From Polydactylus sextarius (lineage: Eukaryota > Chordata > Actinopteri > Polynemidae): a stretch of 64,000 nt of DNA. Location of the stretch: the NCBI GenBank assembly GCA_016801845.1, contig CM028909.1:16531313-16595312 (forward strand). The letters run 5' to 3'. Below, in pieces: positions 23,296 through 35,300 of the stretch. The notes under the pieces were generated by a model that made no database searches, was not told where the DNA came from, and saw nothing but the letters and a program-made list of their open reading frames with translations. The translations under genes and the position numbers were made by a program. The stretch's first letter is position 1; every line of letters begins with the position of its first letter.

Positions 23296-23345
23296 TGTTT
23301 ATTTTTTTGGCCATTAAAACATGTTTATATGCTTCTCTGTGATGA

Positions 23346-23451
23346 AATAAAAATCCAAATTGATTTGTAAAAATGCTATGTAAAGTACCGCATACTGAAA
23401 ATTTTGAGCTATTATCTGTAATATGCAATGCCATGTAATAATTTTAATAAA
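23346..23451 (+). terminator. Polyadenylation signals of the acidic-protein gene
   Basis: AATAAA occurs at 23346-23351 and 23446-23451, 51 and 151 bases past the stop codon. Confidence 0.6.
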
Positions 23452-23459
23452 GACCTGTC

Positions 23460-24860
23460 TTTGATGAAACTTCTCCTACTTTGTTCTCATCTCAGATGGA
23501 AGTAATGTACTTTTCATTGTACTACAAGTATCTGATAGTAGCTACCATGCAACATGATATGCAACCTCTCCTATGTGAGTATTAAAGGTAGCCTCTTTAA
23601 ATCTTAATGGGAGTAGAAACACACACAAGAAAGTTTTAATTTCAGAGGTAGTAAGGCAGATGAGAGGCTTTTCCTCTCAGAAGTAGCAGCTACACAATGT
23701 CTACTGACAACATTTATGCAAGCCCCACTCTTTTTACTGATTTGGCAACAACATCAGTTGTTGTGGGACCATCAGGAAAAATCACACTGGCTTCCCACAG
23801 ACCCAGACCAACAATCTGCCCAAAAAGGCTGAGAGGGGGGACGTTTGTTGGATCAGGAGTTACAAACTCCTCTTTGTGAAATGGATTGACACCAGTGGGG
23901 TAACACTGTACTCTACAGAGCATGAGGTATACAATACCGCACCACTACCACTTACATGCCCGTATTCTTTGACAGCGAGGAAACAAGGGCCAGGAAGCAC
24001 TGCAAGGTGTCACAAGGCTGGAACATTCAGGGTGAAAATGGCAGTGTATTACAGGAGGTGGTTCCCCTCTGCCTCTCCTCACAAAAGAACTGCTTTAAGC
24101 TGTGGCATGATGGACAATAACCTCCCGATGGTCCTGTGTAAATAAATGGACAACGTGTAAATTAAGTAGTTGTTTTAGGTTTATGTGTGTTTTTGCAGTT
24201 TGCATTTTTATAGAAGTACCCGGTTTTCACTTTGTTCGACAAAAGCAAACAAATTTCCTCTGTTTGGATTCAACATTCAGTTGCTTTGTGTGGTCATCTT
24301 TGGATAGATAAATTGATAATGTGAACAGAGATAATGTTCACATATTTGATAGAGGTTTAGAGCTGCAGATGCATCGTTCCAAAGAGATACTCAAACTGAA
24401 AGTGCTTGTTTTTTCTCTTTTAAGGTAAACCCGAAACTTTTTCATTTGTGCTGTGTGCCTTCTTCATTTACTCTTCACATACGCTGATGTTTACACATCT
24501 TAACAAGTCACACATTGTTCACACATGTTCGCTTTACTATGACACCAAAAGTATATAGAACTTGGATATGCAATTTTTGATCAGAGAGGGATCAGAGAAG
24601 ATCAGAGAAGATTTATATACATAACTACAAATCAAACAATATATGTAGAATTTTTAATGAGTTAGCATTACACATTTTTTAATTAGTAAAAAAATATTTT
24701 TTATTTTCTCTTAAATGTGATTAAAATATGGGATTAAAGCATTAAATTAATATTATTAAAATATGAAGATATTCGTCATAAATCCAAATAGCATTAGCAT
24801 GATGATTAACTGTGAGAATAAAATTCAGTCTGTTGGTGGCGCTGCTGAGTTTCTGGGGAA
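23460..24860. other. Intergenic spacer with a GC-richer coding-like island
   Basis: Mostly AT-rich, but 23690-24150 is less AT-rich and holds two consecutive open frames on the plus strand (23697-23879 and 23876-24145) plus an open frame on the minus strand (23714-23923). None resembles a family that I know, and no splice or start context supports them. It may be a decayed element or gene fragment. Confidence 0.3.
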
Positions 24861-24869
24861 GAAAAACAT

Positions 24870-25169
24870 CACATGAAAAAGAAGCCACGAAGAAGAATCT
24901 CACCACCAGAAATGACGTCACATTTGGCAGAAGATGCGTTTGTTTTTAAAACCTGGATTAACAAAAAAGGGCGGGTTCAAGTCTCTGCATGTTCCCGGGC
25001 CACCGGAGGAATTGTCCCCGCGCTCCGTGAAGCAAAACGATCTCACCGTCATTATTGGCGGCGGAGCCATAGGCAAACTCAGGTTTTAGTAACTGAAACT
25101 GCAACTGAACCGAAACGACACTAAATTTTGACTAAACAGAAGTTTAGTCGAACAAGGCGAGTAACAGCA
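24870..25169 (+). promoter_or_regulatory. emd: emd promoter/5' UTR region
   Basis: GC-richer DNA immediately upstream of the emd start. It contains an inverted CCAAT box (ATTGG near 25054) next to a GGCGGCGGAG tract. The 83-codon open frame at 24873-25124 within it has no family resemblance and is best read as UTR or promoter. No TATA box is evident. Confidence 0.4.
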
Positions 25170-27863
25170 ATGGCTTCGTTGAGTAGTAAATCTGCGCAGG
25201 AAATCAGCGAGTTGCTGGATGAGTACGGAATAAAACACGGACCTGTTGTCGGTGAGAGGCTCTGATTGTTTACTTAATGCTCGTTTATGAACCAGTCTGT
25301 CTACCCAGGCCTGCCCTGTGTAGCTTTACTCCTGTAGTGTGGGTCATAATCTGTGGTTTTCTGTTTAAAGTTGTTCATCAAATGTTTTTGTGTGTGTGTG
25401 TTTTGTATTTAGACTCCACCAGAAGTCTGTATGAAAAGAAACTGAAAGAGGCCATGGCCAAAGAGAGAAAAGCTCCAAAATACAAACAATCACCTGACAA
25501 GACCTACTACAGAGAAGAAGGTAACTATTGTCTGTCTGAACAAAATGGCTCTACTAAGGTTTTTAGGAGATCTAACTTTAAAGGAAACAAGCATGGTGAT
25601 AGGTGCATATCAAACAATCATAGGAGACTCACTGAGAGCTTCATAAGCTCCATCTGTGTCAGCAGTGCAGATATAGGTCAGGGTTGGTCTCAGTGTCTCT
25701 AAAAGTGCTGGTCTGAGTTGAATAAAGTCCTCACTGAGTGTATATGATATATGACATTGTATTTATCTAAAGGCTGGATATTATCTTCTCCTGGAGATTT
25801 GATGGCAAAAAGAGTCAGGGTTAAAAACAAGGTCATCAGGTTTTTTTCCCCCTGCAACTTCTAAAGAGATCTGTCCTCACAGGTCGAGTTATTTTTGGTG
25901 ACAAATACATCGATTTAAAAGTGTAAATCATGCCCCTTTTTGTCTCTAAGTGTATCTGTACGGTTGTAATATTTAATTGGAAAAACAATATAATTACAGT
26001 CAAATGCTAAACATTTTTATTACAACAAAATTTTGATCTATAAAGCCAAACAAGTGAAAATGTCTCTGCTGACATCAGATGATACTGAACATCTGCTGCC
26101 AAAAAAAGGGGAAAAAGTCTCATTGAACAGCTGTCACTGTTCTCATGTTGAGCGGTTACAGCGGTGCAGTAAATATTCCACACGTACACATACATGTCTT
26201 GACATCTGGTGTGATGTTTGTTTCTGTTTTAATTTCAGAGGAGGAAGTCACCTATGTTTACAGGACACCGGTAAGTACCTCCTTTCACACTTTTAGCAAA
26301 TTGTTTAGTTCATTAGCACATAAATTGATTTCAGCAACAGTTAAAGCTGTTTGACTTACAGATGTGTTGTTTATACATTAAATATTTACTCGTTTTTTTC
26401 TGTTTTTAATTTTACAGACCAGAAGTGAAGGTGGAGGTGATAGGCAAGTTCATTTACTAATATTCTACAATTAAGATAAAACATTGCTTGGTTCATCTGC
26501 TTTATGCGATTAAATGTGATAATAAATATCCACTGGAATTTGTTATTGATAAATATTTTTCCTCTTGTGTCCAGTGGGCCCTACATGAGATCAACATGGG
26601 CTGAGAGGCAATATGACGACGAGTGAGTTCCAGTTGTATTGATTGATTGTTGTTGGTGTGTTTGTTGGCGAGAAGTTCACCAACCATCTCACATTACGTG
26701 TTTCTCCACAGGCCGTCCTACTCAGCTTACTCAAAGTCAACTTCTAACTACAGAGGAAAGGATTTTGTTGATAAGTAAGTGTGTAATTTGTAATTATCAC
26801 ATTTTTGATTTATTTTCAACCATCTTACACTGTATTGATCAGAATTTAACTTGGAGGAATCATCTGTCCTATGACTCATATTATTTGTGGTTAATATATT
26901 AATTGTTTCATATATAAACTGCATTTACACAAATTCAGGTATAAATTTGAGGCATTTGTAATATACTAGAATATTACTATTTCATGCAACTTCATTACAC
27001 TCAAATGTAAATAATGTACTTTTTACTCTACAGTATTTGTTTAACACCTATTGTTACTAGTTACATTAAGATTTTACACGTCAAACAAATAGTGATCTCA
27101 TGAAATATGATGCACTAAACCAGTCAACATGATGAAAAGATTATAACATTTAGCTACAAGTAACATGATTTGATTAATGTAACAAGAGTAACATTAAGTA
27201 AATCAGTAATTATATCATCCAATAATATGCAAATAAACAAACAGACCCTATTTTACTTAATCATTACCTATATTACTCACTAATTGTTTAGTCTACAAAA
27301 TGTAAATTCAGATGTTTTATTTTGTTTTGACAAACAGTCTAAAAGACAAAGATGCAACTATATAAAATGGCAGAAAGCAAGGAAAAGAAGTATTTGACCT
27401 GTTTTGTTTAAAAGAAAGGACTTGTCTGTGTCATAGTTACATTACTTGGCCCAAGGGGGGCAGCACTGCAGCAACTGAGCAAAGACACTTTGAATAAACA
27501 GAATGATATTTGAGTTAAAGATGAAGCTTGTCACCTCGTTGTGGATTAACCAAAATTACACTCTAACTAAAGACACTCACATTCAGCTCCTCTGAGTTTA
27601 TGAGAGAGACTGTTAATTATGAACTGTGGTTTAAATTCCTCTAATTCCTTTCCAGGCCCTACATGTACGACACGCCTTCCACTTACAGAAACACTGTGAA
27701 ATCAACACCCATGAAGTCGGGTCAAGATGCTCCGAAGCCACAGTCGTCGTCTCACCTCATCCCTTTATGGGTTCAGTGCATGTTTTTCGCCGCCATGGTG
27801 TTATTCCTCTACCTAGTTTTTTCCAATATGGAGACAAACGAGTCCCTCAAAGGAATTGAATGA
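25170..27863 (+). CDS. emd: Emerin, LEM-domain inner nuclear membrane protein
   Basis: Seven exons (25170-25251, 25413-25520, 26239-26270, 26418-26443, 26575-26622, 26712-26774, 27656-27863) encode 188 residues; human emerin has 254. Emerin is a tail-anchored protein of the inner nuclear membrane that binds BAF, lamins and actin. The LEM domain is clear at residues 1-45: SAQEISELLDEYGIKHGPVV then STRSLYEKKLKEA. The middle is Ser/Tyr-rich and disordered (SGPYMRS, PSYSAYSKS). One transmembrane helix lies at about residues 155-175 (LIPLWVQCMFFAAMVLFLYL), with a 13-residue lumenal end. The shorter length reflects a reduced linker. The intron after 26443 has a GC donor (AG|GCAAGT), and only this donor keeps the frame. 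The exon start at 25170 has a strong context and a GC-richer upstream region (24870-25169). Confidence 0.93.
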
Positions 27864-29017
27864 GTTGTTTTTTATGCACGCTCTGTATATCTGGCTTTTA
27901 TGCATCATGATGCTTTTTATTCAAGGAATGTTTTTTGGTTAATGCCTTTAGTTTAGACATTGCTGAAATGGTGGGTTATGCAATATTTATGCAGTTGCTT
28001 TGCGTGCTTATGTTTATGGGTGAAATACATAAATAATATCACCGAGCTTGAGTTCAGCTGTGCTACTACAATTGATGAGGTTGCTCTAAAAACACACAAG
28101 TCATTCGTACTTGTGCTTTAACATTTCCAGTATTATCTGCTGAGATTTAGTCATCACACCTTGCCCCAGTGTCATTCGGTCTTTGGTGCTAAATATGTAA
28201 AGAAAATACATTTTTATAAACTCACTCAAGATATAATGCCAGTGTTGCACATTAAATGTGCATAAATCTCGATGTGAGTAATTCAGGGTTAATGGGATTA
28301 GGAGACTTTATGATGCTGAATATGAGATTTATTTGGCTCATTGAGCATCATAAACTACAGAGAAAAGACCATTAAACTCTGTTGTGTAGCAATCATCTTT
28401 AGTCACAGCTAATGTAACCATTAGCAGCTCACAATGAGTGTATCAGCACTTTTTTTAAACTGTCAGAGAATTTGTTATTTCACCAGATTATAACTTTTAA
28501 GTTTTTTTGTCCAAATTTCAGAAAACTGAACTCACGTCTCTGTGGGTTTGAATCAAATCTGTAGCTCGGTGTCAGTCCTCATGGGACCTTTTTAGTAGAA
28601 TCTTTCCTTAAGTGTTTGGAAACTACGTTGTGTATGATTCTACTTTTATTGTTTAAATGAAGCTTGACCAAACCCTGGTGTTTTCTGTTCACCAGATACA
28701 ACAATGCTTCTTGTTTTGCTCGCTGGTTTTCAGAAATAATATTTAGAGATGACACTGTTTTCAGACCAGCGGTGTTGAAAGTGCCTCCATGTTTTTATAG
28801 GGGTAAATGGAAAATAATTGTTAATGTTTTTATCGCACTGTTTATAATGGTTACAATCTCACTTTTTTGCTTTCACAAGAATTATTTCATCATCATACTC
28901 ATTTATTTATCCTGTAGAGTTTGATGTGATTTGTTGTGTACTAAAAGCACTTGCATGTGTAACAAGCGGGATGTCATTTATTTCAGAGGGAAAAAAAAAA
29001 ACAAACAACACATTTTA

Positions 29018-29023
29018 AATAAA
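29018..29023 (+). terminator. emd: Polyadenylation signal of emd
   Basis: AATAAA at 29018-29023 follows a 1.15-kb AT-rich 3' UTR and is the best signal before the oppositely oriented receptor gene. The two genes converge, so their 3' UTRs may nearly meet at 29.0-29.6 kb. Confidence 0.5.
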
Positions 29024-29684
29024 GAAACTTCAATTATAAAATCTTTCTCCCTTTATGTAGTTTTGATGTGATGTTATAATTTTCACAGTACATGCAGTAA
29101 AAAAAAAAACAAAATAAAAAAAACACTCATTAGAACAAGCAATCCAACAAGAGTAACATTTTAATCAATTCTAGTTTCTACCAACACACTTTAAGTGCAG
29201 AAATGTACATGTTGTTAATGACATAGGATGCATAGTATGGTTAGACTTAAAATACAAAAACATCTTCTAATCCTTTGAGGATCATTGTTCTGTGGAAGCG
29301 AGTACATAATAAGCTAGTGGAGCCTGTCATTAGTGTTACCTGGTAATAAATACAAAACAATGTTTGTTTGTTTGTTGTTGTTTTTTTTTAAACTGCATAT
29401 ACACAGAGACCTGAGGAACCCATGTTACAGTTTCCCCAGTTTTAGCTTTTAGTATCAGTTCTCCACTCCACACGTCTGGGGTCATGGCAGTAGCCCAGTC
29501 TAACCTGAACCATTACAGACTTTGAACTGGAAATAAAATCTAGTGTCTCATTACCACCCGACATCTCATCATTACACAATACACAACAGCCAATCATATC
29601 TGTTGTTTCCCTGTAGTGACACTAGTATGAAGTAAGGTATGAAAGAAAACTGCAGTACAGTCTTGGGTCTATGTTAGTGTCCAG

Positions 29685-32600
29685 TCATATGGACTGTAAT
29701 GAACTGGGTCCAGCTGGCGCCTGATCCGAAGATGTGGTGGATGATGGACCAAGCTGTTTGCTTCTGTTATGTCTCCTGCTGTCTGAGTCCATGAAGAACA
29801 CAGTGTCCTGTGACTCTCCACTCACTAGTGATTCTGTAGGAAAAGACAAAAGTAATTCAGTACAAAGACGTTGAAAGGAAAAAAATTAAAATAATAAGTA
29901 TAATAATGTAAAGTAAAATTATAGTGCTAGGAAGAAGTATTCACCTCTGATTTTAAGTTTCAGTGTTTTATTTTTTAAATATTAAAGTTAAAACGTCTAA
30001 ATCTAAATAAAACCATACATTCTGATTCTTTAAATATGACACAGCTTGATCATAACTGATAAACAGCAATGATCTGTGTCAAGGACTTTCCACTGATGTG
30101 GGTTCAGAAAAAAACAAGGAGGTCCAATGTTTAGTCAATATCATGACAAATCCTTCACATTGAAGAAGACAAAAAAGAAGAAGACAAAAAAAAAAAAGTC
30201 AGAAGATAGACACAACATATTAAAACCTATGATTCATTGTTGTAATATGAAAATATGCAACAATGATAATCACTTTTTTTATCTACATTGTTCTGGCAGG
30301 AATTATGACCTCTGACCTACCTTTAGTTATCTGTTGCCCATGTGCTCCATCAAAGCTTGTTAATTGATAAGGCAACATAAGTGTTGTCCACACCTGTAAA
30401 CAGAAGCACATATTACTATGGGTACACAAACAGAGGAATAAAAACAGACAAGTCCCTGACTGAAGTATAGGGCTTCTGATAGAAAAAGGAACTTACAGGT
30501 TCTGGTCTCTCGCTCCAGTTCAGACGGCTTCTTCACCTTGTTACACAGTACCTTGGCCACGATGATTATAACAATGACAGCGACGACAAATGTCAGGCCA
30601 GACACAAGCCAGCTGATCACCATTGGGCTCAGCACTGGATCTGGATCTGAGGGTCACAGGAGTGAGTTAAATTCAGGGGATGTTTCATTCACTGCTACAA
30701 AATCTCTAAATAATAAAATCTGTACTGGTAAGAATTGTTAGAAGTGTAACCGATGTTATATTAATATTAATCCTGTGGTATCATTTTTGTTTTTAGACAT
30801 TCACAATCAGCTTCACCTCTTATGGCTATAGGCAGGGGCTGGCTTTCTCTGGAGACGAAGGTGCGTCCACCCAGCTGGACCCGATACAGGCAGTAGTAGT
30901 AGCCCTCGTTGGAGCTCTGGGCGTTGGGAAAGGTAAAAGTAACAGATGGTGTGAGGGCAGGCAGGGACTGGCGCACTGTGCCATTGGAGCGGATCAGACG
31001 CAGCTGGAAGGAGCCCCCGGGGTACTGCTGCGGGGTGGAGCAGGTGATGTTAAAACTGTGGCCTTTAATGACGGAACCAGCCGGGGCCTCAGTGGACGTG
31101 TTGTACCAGTGCTGCGGAGTCAAGAGCTCCACTGTGGAAAAACACAAAATAAAGAACAACTAAAACCTCCGCTTGAAGCTGTCAGTCTGACACAATGATC
31201 CAAAGTCAGAAGGTTTTATTTATGGAAACTGATAGTGATAGTGAGTCAGAGTCACAACAGCAGATGAAGAACGCCAAAATGCACTTGTCAATAGAAATAC
31301 ACTGATTGCAATTTCTCGGCCAATTCCTGTCAAATTGCTGCCCAGACTATTTTAGTCTTGGCTGCTTCCGATTTTCTTTCTTTCTAGGAACGAGGAATGA
31401 CAGTATACATAGAGCAAATCCCAAAAGAGACTGGTCTACATAACAAATGACATCATTAATTTACATCAAATGTTTTACATCTTTAAAAAAACATACATAC
31501 ACCTGAGCACAGGACTCCTTTTTTCCTTTATACGTCTCAAAATAAAGAAGTTCACCAGATGACAGAACAAAACTTCGTTTTAACAAACCACCAATTTCCA
31601 AATGAAAACAGGTGCAAAACGTAGGAATGTCCCATCTCTAGTGTCTGGTCAGAGCTGATTTGGGGATTTTTTTAACCAGTCTGCAATCACCCTGACCTTC
31701 CCACTCTGATCAACTGTCTAAGCCGCACACAATTTGTAGCGGACAGCAAACGCACACACAGCAGTACGTATCAGCAGTATGTATCAATTAAACTAGTAGG
31801 AGTCAAGACTTCAACAGTCACCTGTAGTATCTGCAATGCAATCATTCTGCAAAGTGGCAGCATTCAATGCAACCAGGTAGACATAAAAAAAAAAAGTGTG
31901 TAGCTCAATTATCTCTGCAAATTCAAGTATCTGATCAAGACTCTGTATCGACAAATAATCAATATTAAAAATGGATCAGGAGCCAAAAAAGCTGACTAAG
32001 ACATCCCTAGCAAGAAGTAATTCAAGAATAAAGAAAGGCTTCAGGCTGTAGACAACAAATGTATGAATTACTTGAAAACTAATGGCTACAGGAATGACAT
32101 CTCTGGTGGCACCAGGTCATCAGTTTCTAGTCAATCTATCACATGTCCGGCCAAGATAAACCATCGCTCGTTATCGATGCTGGTGCGTCAAGAAAGCTGC
32201 TGCCAAGTGCTTTAATACTGCTAGCATCTTGAGCATAACCAGTTTGGTTAAAGTCTTTTTACCATAAGTTAGAGTAAGTTTACAGTTACTTTAGCTTTAG
32301 ATTTAATACAGATCATGAGTTCTGATCTTTAATCAGTGAAGGACTTTCATGTGCGTGTTGTTCTGTGCGGCTGTGTAAATTTGTCTGGTACAGAATCAGA
32401 TTAATGATCACGGTCACAGGTCATCAAGCTGAGAACCTGTCAATTCTAATCACCTGCTGATTGATCAGTGCATCTCTTCGCCAGTATGACACAGATAAAA
32501 CAAAACAAAGCAAGCCACTACAGAGAGGCAGCTCAACAGAGCTTTCACCCAATCTCACAATCTTCTTTAACAAATGGAGCTGTCTAGAGTGTCAACAATG

Positions 32601-34942
32601 GAAAACAGCTGAAACCCCAGAAAAGAGACATTAAATGGACTTCTGAGTTTATTTTGTTACAGACTATTTCTGTAACTCAACAATGTTCCATGTTTGATGT
32701 GATTTAAGTTAGGAGCAATTCATAAAATGAAACCAAACCGGATTCAAGAGAATTAAAAGAAATCTAAATTTGAGTAACAATTATACTATAACACAACAAA
32801 ACATTTTGCTAAGAGGATGGTGTAATATAGACAATGTGGGCTAGATGGCACAGTAATGACTCACCCACAGTGATGTTGATGGAGTTGCTGGGTGGAGAGC
32901 TGAGCAGCTGAGAGGGATAGCCGCTCTTGATTCTGTACCGACAACTGTAGCTGCCCTGGTGGAAAGTCTCTATGTCGGACAGTGTGAGCTCCACTGTGAC
33001 CTGGCTCTGGTCTGCCCTCTGTGTGACCAGTGGCGTGGACACACCATGCTTGTACAGGTGGAAGTCACTGAGGTGGTGACCCAGCACAACACTGCAGCCG
33101 AAACGAACAGCCTCCCCAGGTGAGAACACAGTGTGAGGTGACCGCAGGGTGAGGGTGGGCGTTAAAAGGGTACCTGTGAGTAAAGATGGGTTCATTACAG
33201 CTTATTTATATCTGTGCTATCATGCAGACTCCTGGAATATAATCCCTAGTGTTCAAGTTTCACTGTTTCTTAAAAAAATGAATCTCTCTTCCCAACCCAT
33301 TTAACACCTACAGTATATATTTTTATATCAACTCACCAACCATATGCTTTTGTTTGATGTGGTACACAAATGAGGTGCAGATCGAGGAGAAGCTGTCATG
33401 GCAATTTTTGAGATTAAAGCTATGTCTCAGTTTCTTAGCAGCAAATGCCATAGGTTAGCAGCTCAGTTGTCCCATTTACTAAATCCAGCCTTCTATTCCA
33501 AAACTGCAAAGGTTGCAATGGCTGGATCCTTTACAAACCAGCGTTTTGACTGAATTACATCTGGCCTTATTATCTGACAAATGCTATAGACTTGAGGTAT
33601 ATATATATAGAGAGAGTGGGAGCACATCAGATGAGTATATACTCTTGGAGGAGAAAGGTCTAAATGTGAGTTTTCGAGGACAGAGTGGTTTTACTGAGTG
33701 CACTGAGTTATATACACACAGAAGATGAGTTTGGTGATAGTGATCAAGGGGCCAGTTGCCCTTGCTGCCTCTATGTATTAACCCTCTATGAATCAACAAA
33801 GAAATCAACCCTCTGGCAGTGCTACTTTGTAGATAACATGCTTCATCAGATTGAGTCTCACCTGAGCATTTCACCCCTGCATCATTCTCATGGGTGCAGT
33901 AGGAGTTACTGTGGAGGACAGCAGCACAGCGTGTCAAACTGGCCTCATGTCCAGTGCACTGCACATGCCGCATCCAGATCTCTCCTGTGCCTGCACCATA
34001 TTCTGGACCATGAGATTCAGCTAAGCCACAGCCCAGTTCCAGACACACCACATTAGCCTCCCTGAAGTCCCAGCCATGGTCACAAACTGTCCCCCACTCG
34101 TCATGGCGGAGAACCTCGACTCTCCCAGAACACTTGTTCTCCCCGTCCACTAGCCTGACCCCACCTGTGGATCACAGAACATTTTCTTAGAAACAGAACG
34201 AGCTGGAAAAGCTGAGGATTAGTATTAGCAAGTTTACATAAATTGCAGGCTTAGCTTACCAAAAGCATTAACTCCATCCCACAGAACACCCAACAGGCCT
34301 GTGTGAATAATAAAAACACTGAGTTATGATCACAGGCATTCAAGATGTCAACAAATATCAGATGTTTTCACTCAACAGCCAAAGTAATTCAGTCTGACAT
34401 GACAATCTTGAAATTAATGTCCACTTTATCTTTATCGCAGCTTCTAGTTTTAGTTAAAACAGATTTAGAAGTGTTAATTCAATATTATAGTCATTTTGAT
34501 AGCTTTGACTTAGACTGACTAATGTTACTAATACGTTATTTATTCTCAATTTATTTATACTTGATAATATAACCCGTCAAGTAAATCAACCTTGTTTGAC
34601 CTTTGTAAATCGTATTAATCGCAGAGGTATTGAATTATACTTTATATTACAGCCAAGTGGACCTAATGGATAGGTAACTATGTGATTATTATATTACAGT
34701 AATACGTGTGTGTTTATAATCAACGACTCTCATAATGTATCGTTACAAGATCGTTTATTCAGTCACAACTGTAAGAAAACGTCTCTGGAGTAACAAGCAC
34801 AGAAACTGATTTTTGATGCAGGAACATTCAATCTATTGCACAATCTTGAGTGATCTGTCTGGTTCAGCTAACCAGCTAATTTACCCGCTACTAGCCGCCT
34901 TAGCTCACCTGTTAAAAGGATGTGGAGGAATCTCAGCATCAT
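29685..34942 (-). CDS. Type I receptor with one SRCR (group B) and two Ig domains
   Basis: Main model: exons 34942-34909, 34298-34260, 34164-33862, 33173-32865, 31131-30817, 30646-30497 and 30393-30350, 397 residues, every intron phase 1. Residues about 1-24 are a signal peptide. One exon encodes a complete SRCR domain with eight cysteines (CSGRVEVLRHDEWGTVC to GVKCS), which is the group B pattern. Two Ig domains follow, each in its own exon. The first (CSVV to GSYSCRYR) resembles leukocyte-receptor-complex/A1BG-type Ig; the second is CSTP to GYYYCLYR. A transmembrane helix (VSGLTFVVAVIVIIIVAKVL) ends in a short tail containing NTYVALS, a tyrosine motif. A second donor at 30537 in the TM exon opens a different 78-residue tail through 30393-30321 and 29833-29685 (443 residues in all). 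The protein is probably an immune cell-surface receptor. It could be called CD163/DMBT1-like in databases, but the SRCR-Ig-Ig layout differs from both. Confidence 0.82.
31180..32800. other. Intron between the two Ig exons of the receptor gene
   Basis: 1.7 kb of AT-rich intron with short runs only. I see no conserved exon, RNA gene or clear transposon. Confidence 0.45.
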
Positions 34943-34944
34943 CC

Positions 34945-35300
34945 CCCTCACCCTTCCATCAGACGGCCGGGGGGAAGGATGCCCGTTGTCCCGGTGATGG
35001 TGCCGACAGCCGTTTAAAGATAGCGACCGCACAAGACATTAGCTGGCTTGTGTGCTACTAAAAGACACGGTCGGCTAACTGAACCAGGAGCTAACGGCTA
35101 ACCAACTCTGACCAACTGACGCTTAACGGCGGATTTACTTGTGTGAATTAGTCACAGACATCGTTCATAATCGATGTCTTTAAAATCGTCCTTGTCTGGA
35201 AAATCATGTGAGGACGCTGGTGGCTCTAACAACAACGAAATGTCCGGGAGAATGTCGAAGTAACGCGGGGTAGAGCTGCATGCCGTCAGGCCGCCGTGCT
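34945..35300. promoter_or_regulatory. CpG-richer region, possible bidirectional promoter
   Basis: GC-rich sequence begins at the first exon of the SRCR-Ig receptor and continues to about 35480, with many CpG dinucleotides around 35200-35400. It could drive the receptor leftward and the putative spliced transcript at 35.1-36.3 kb rightward. No TATA box is visible. Confidence 0.4.

Noticed and set aside
24873..25124. 83-codon ORF upstream of emerin
   Set aside because: It lies in the emd promoter/5' UTR, is basic and repetitive in composition, and has no family match by eye.
30360..30635. Receptor tail ending CGQHLCCLIN in a single long ORF
   Set aside because: That reading runs through the intron after the TM exon; the splice donor at 30497 and acceptor at 30394 give a different tail.
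33513..34056. Plus-strand ORFs of 71 and 123 codons in the receptor gene
   Set aside because: They overlap the SRCR exon and its intron in antisense and show no domain.
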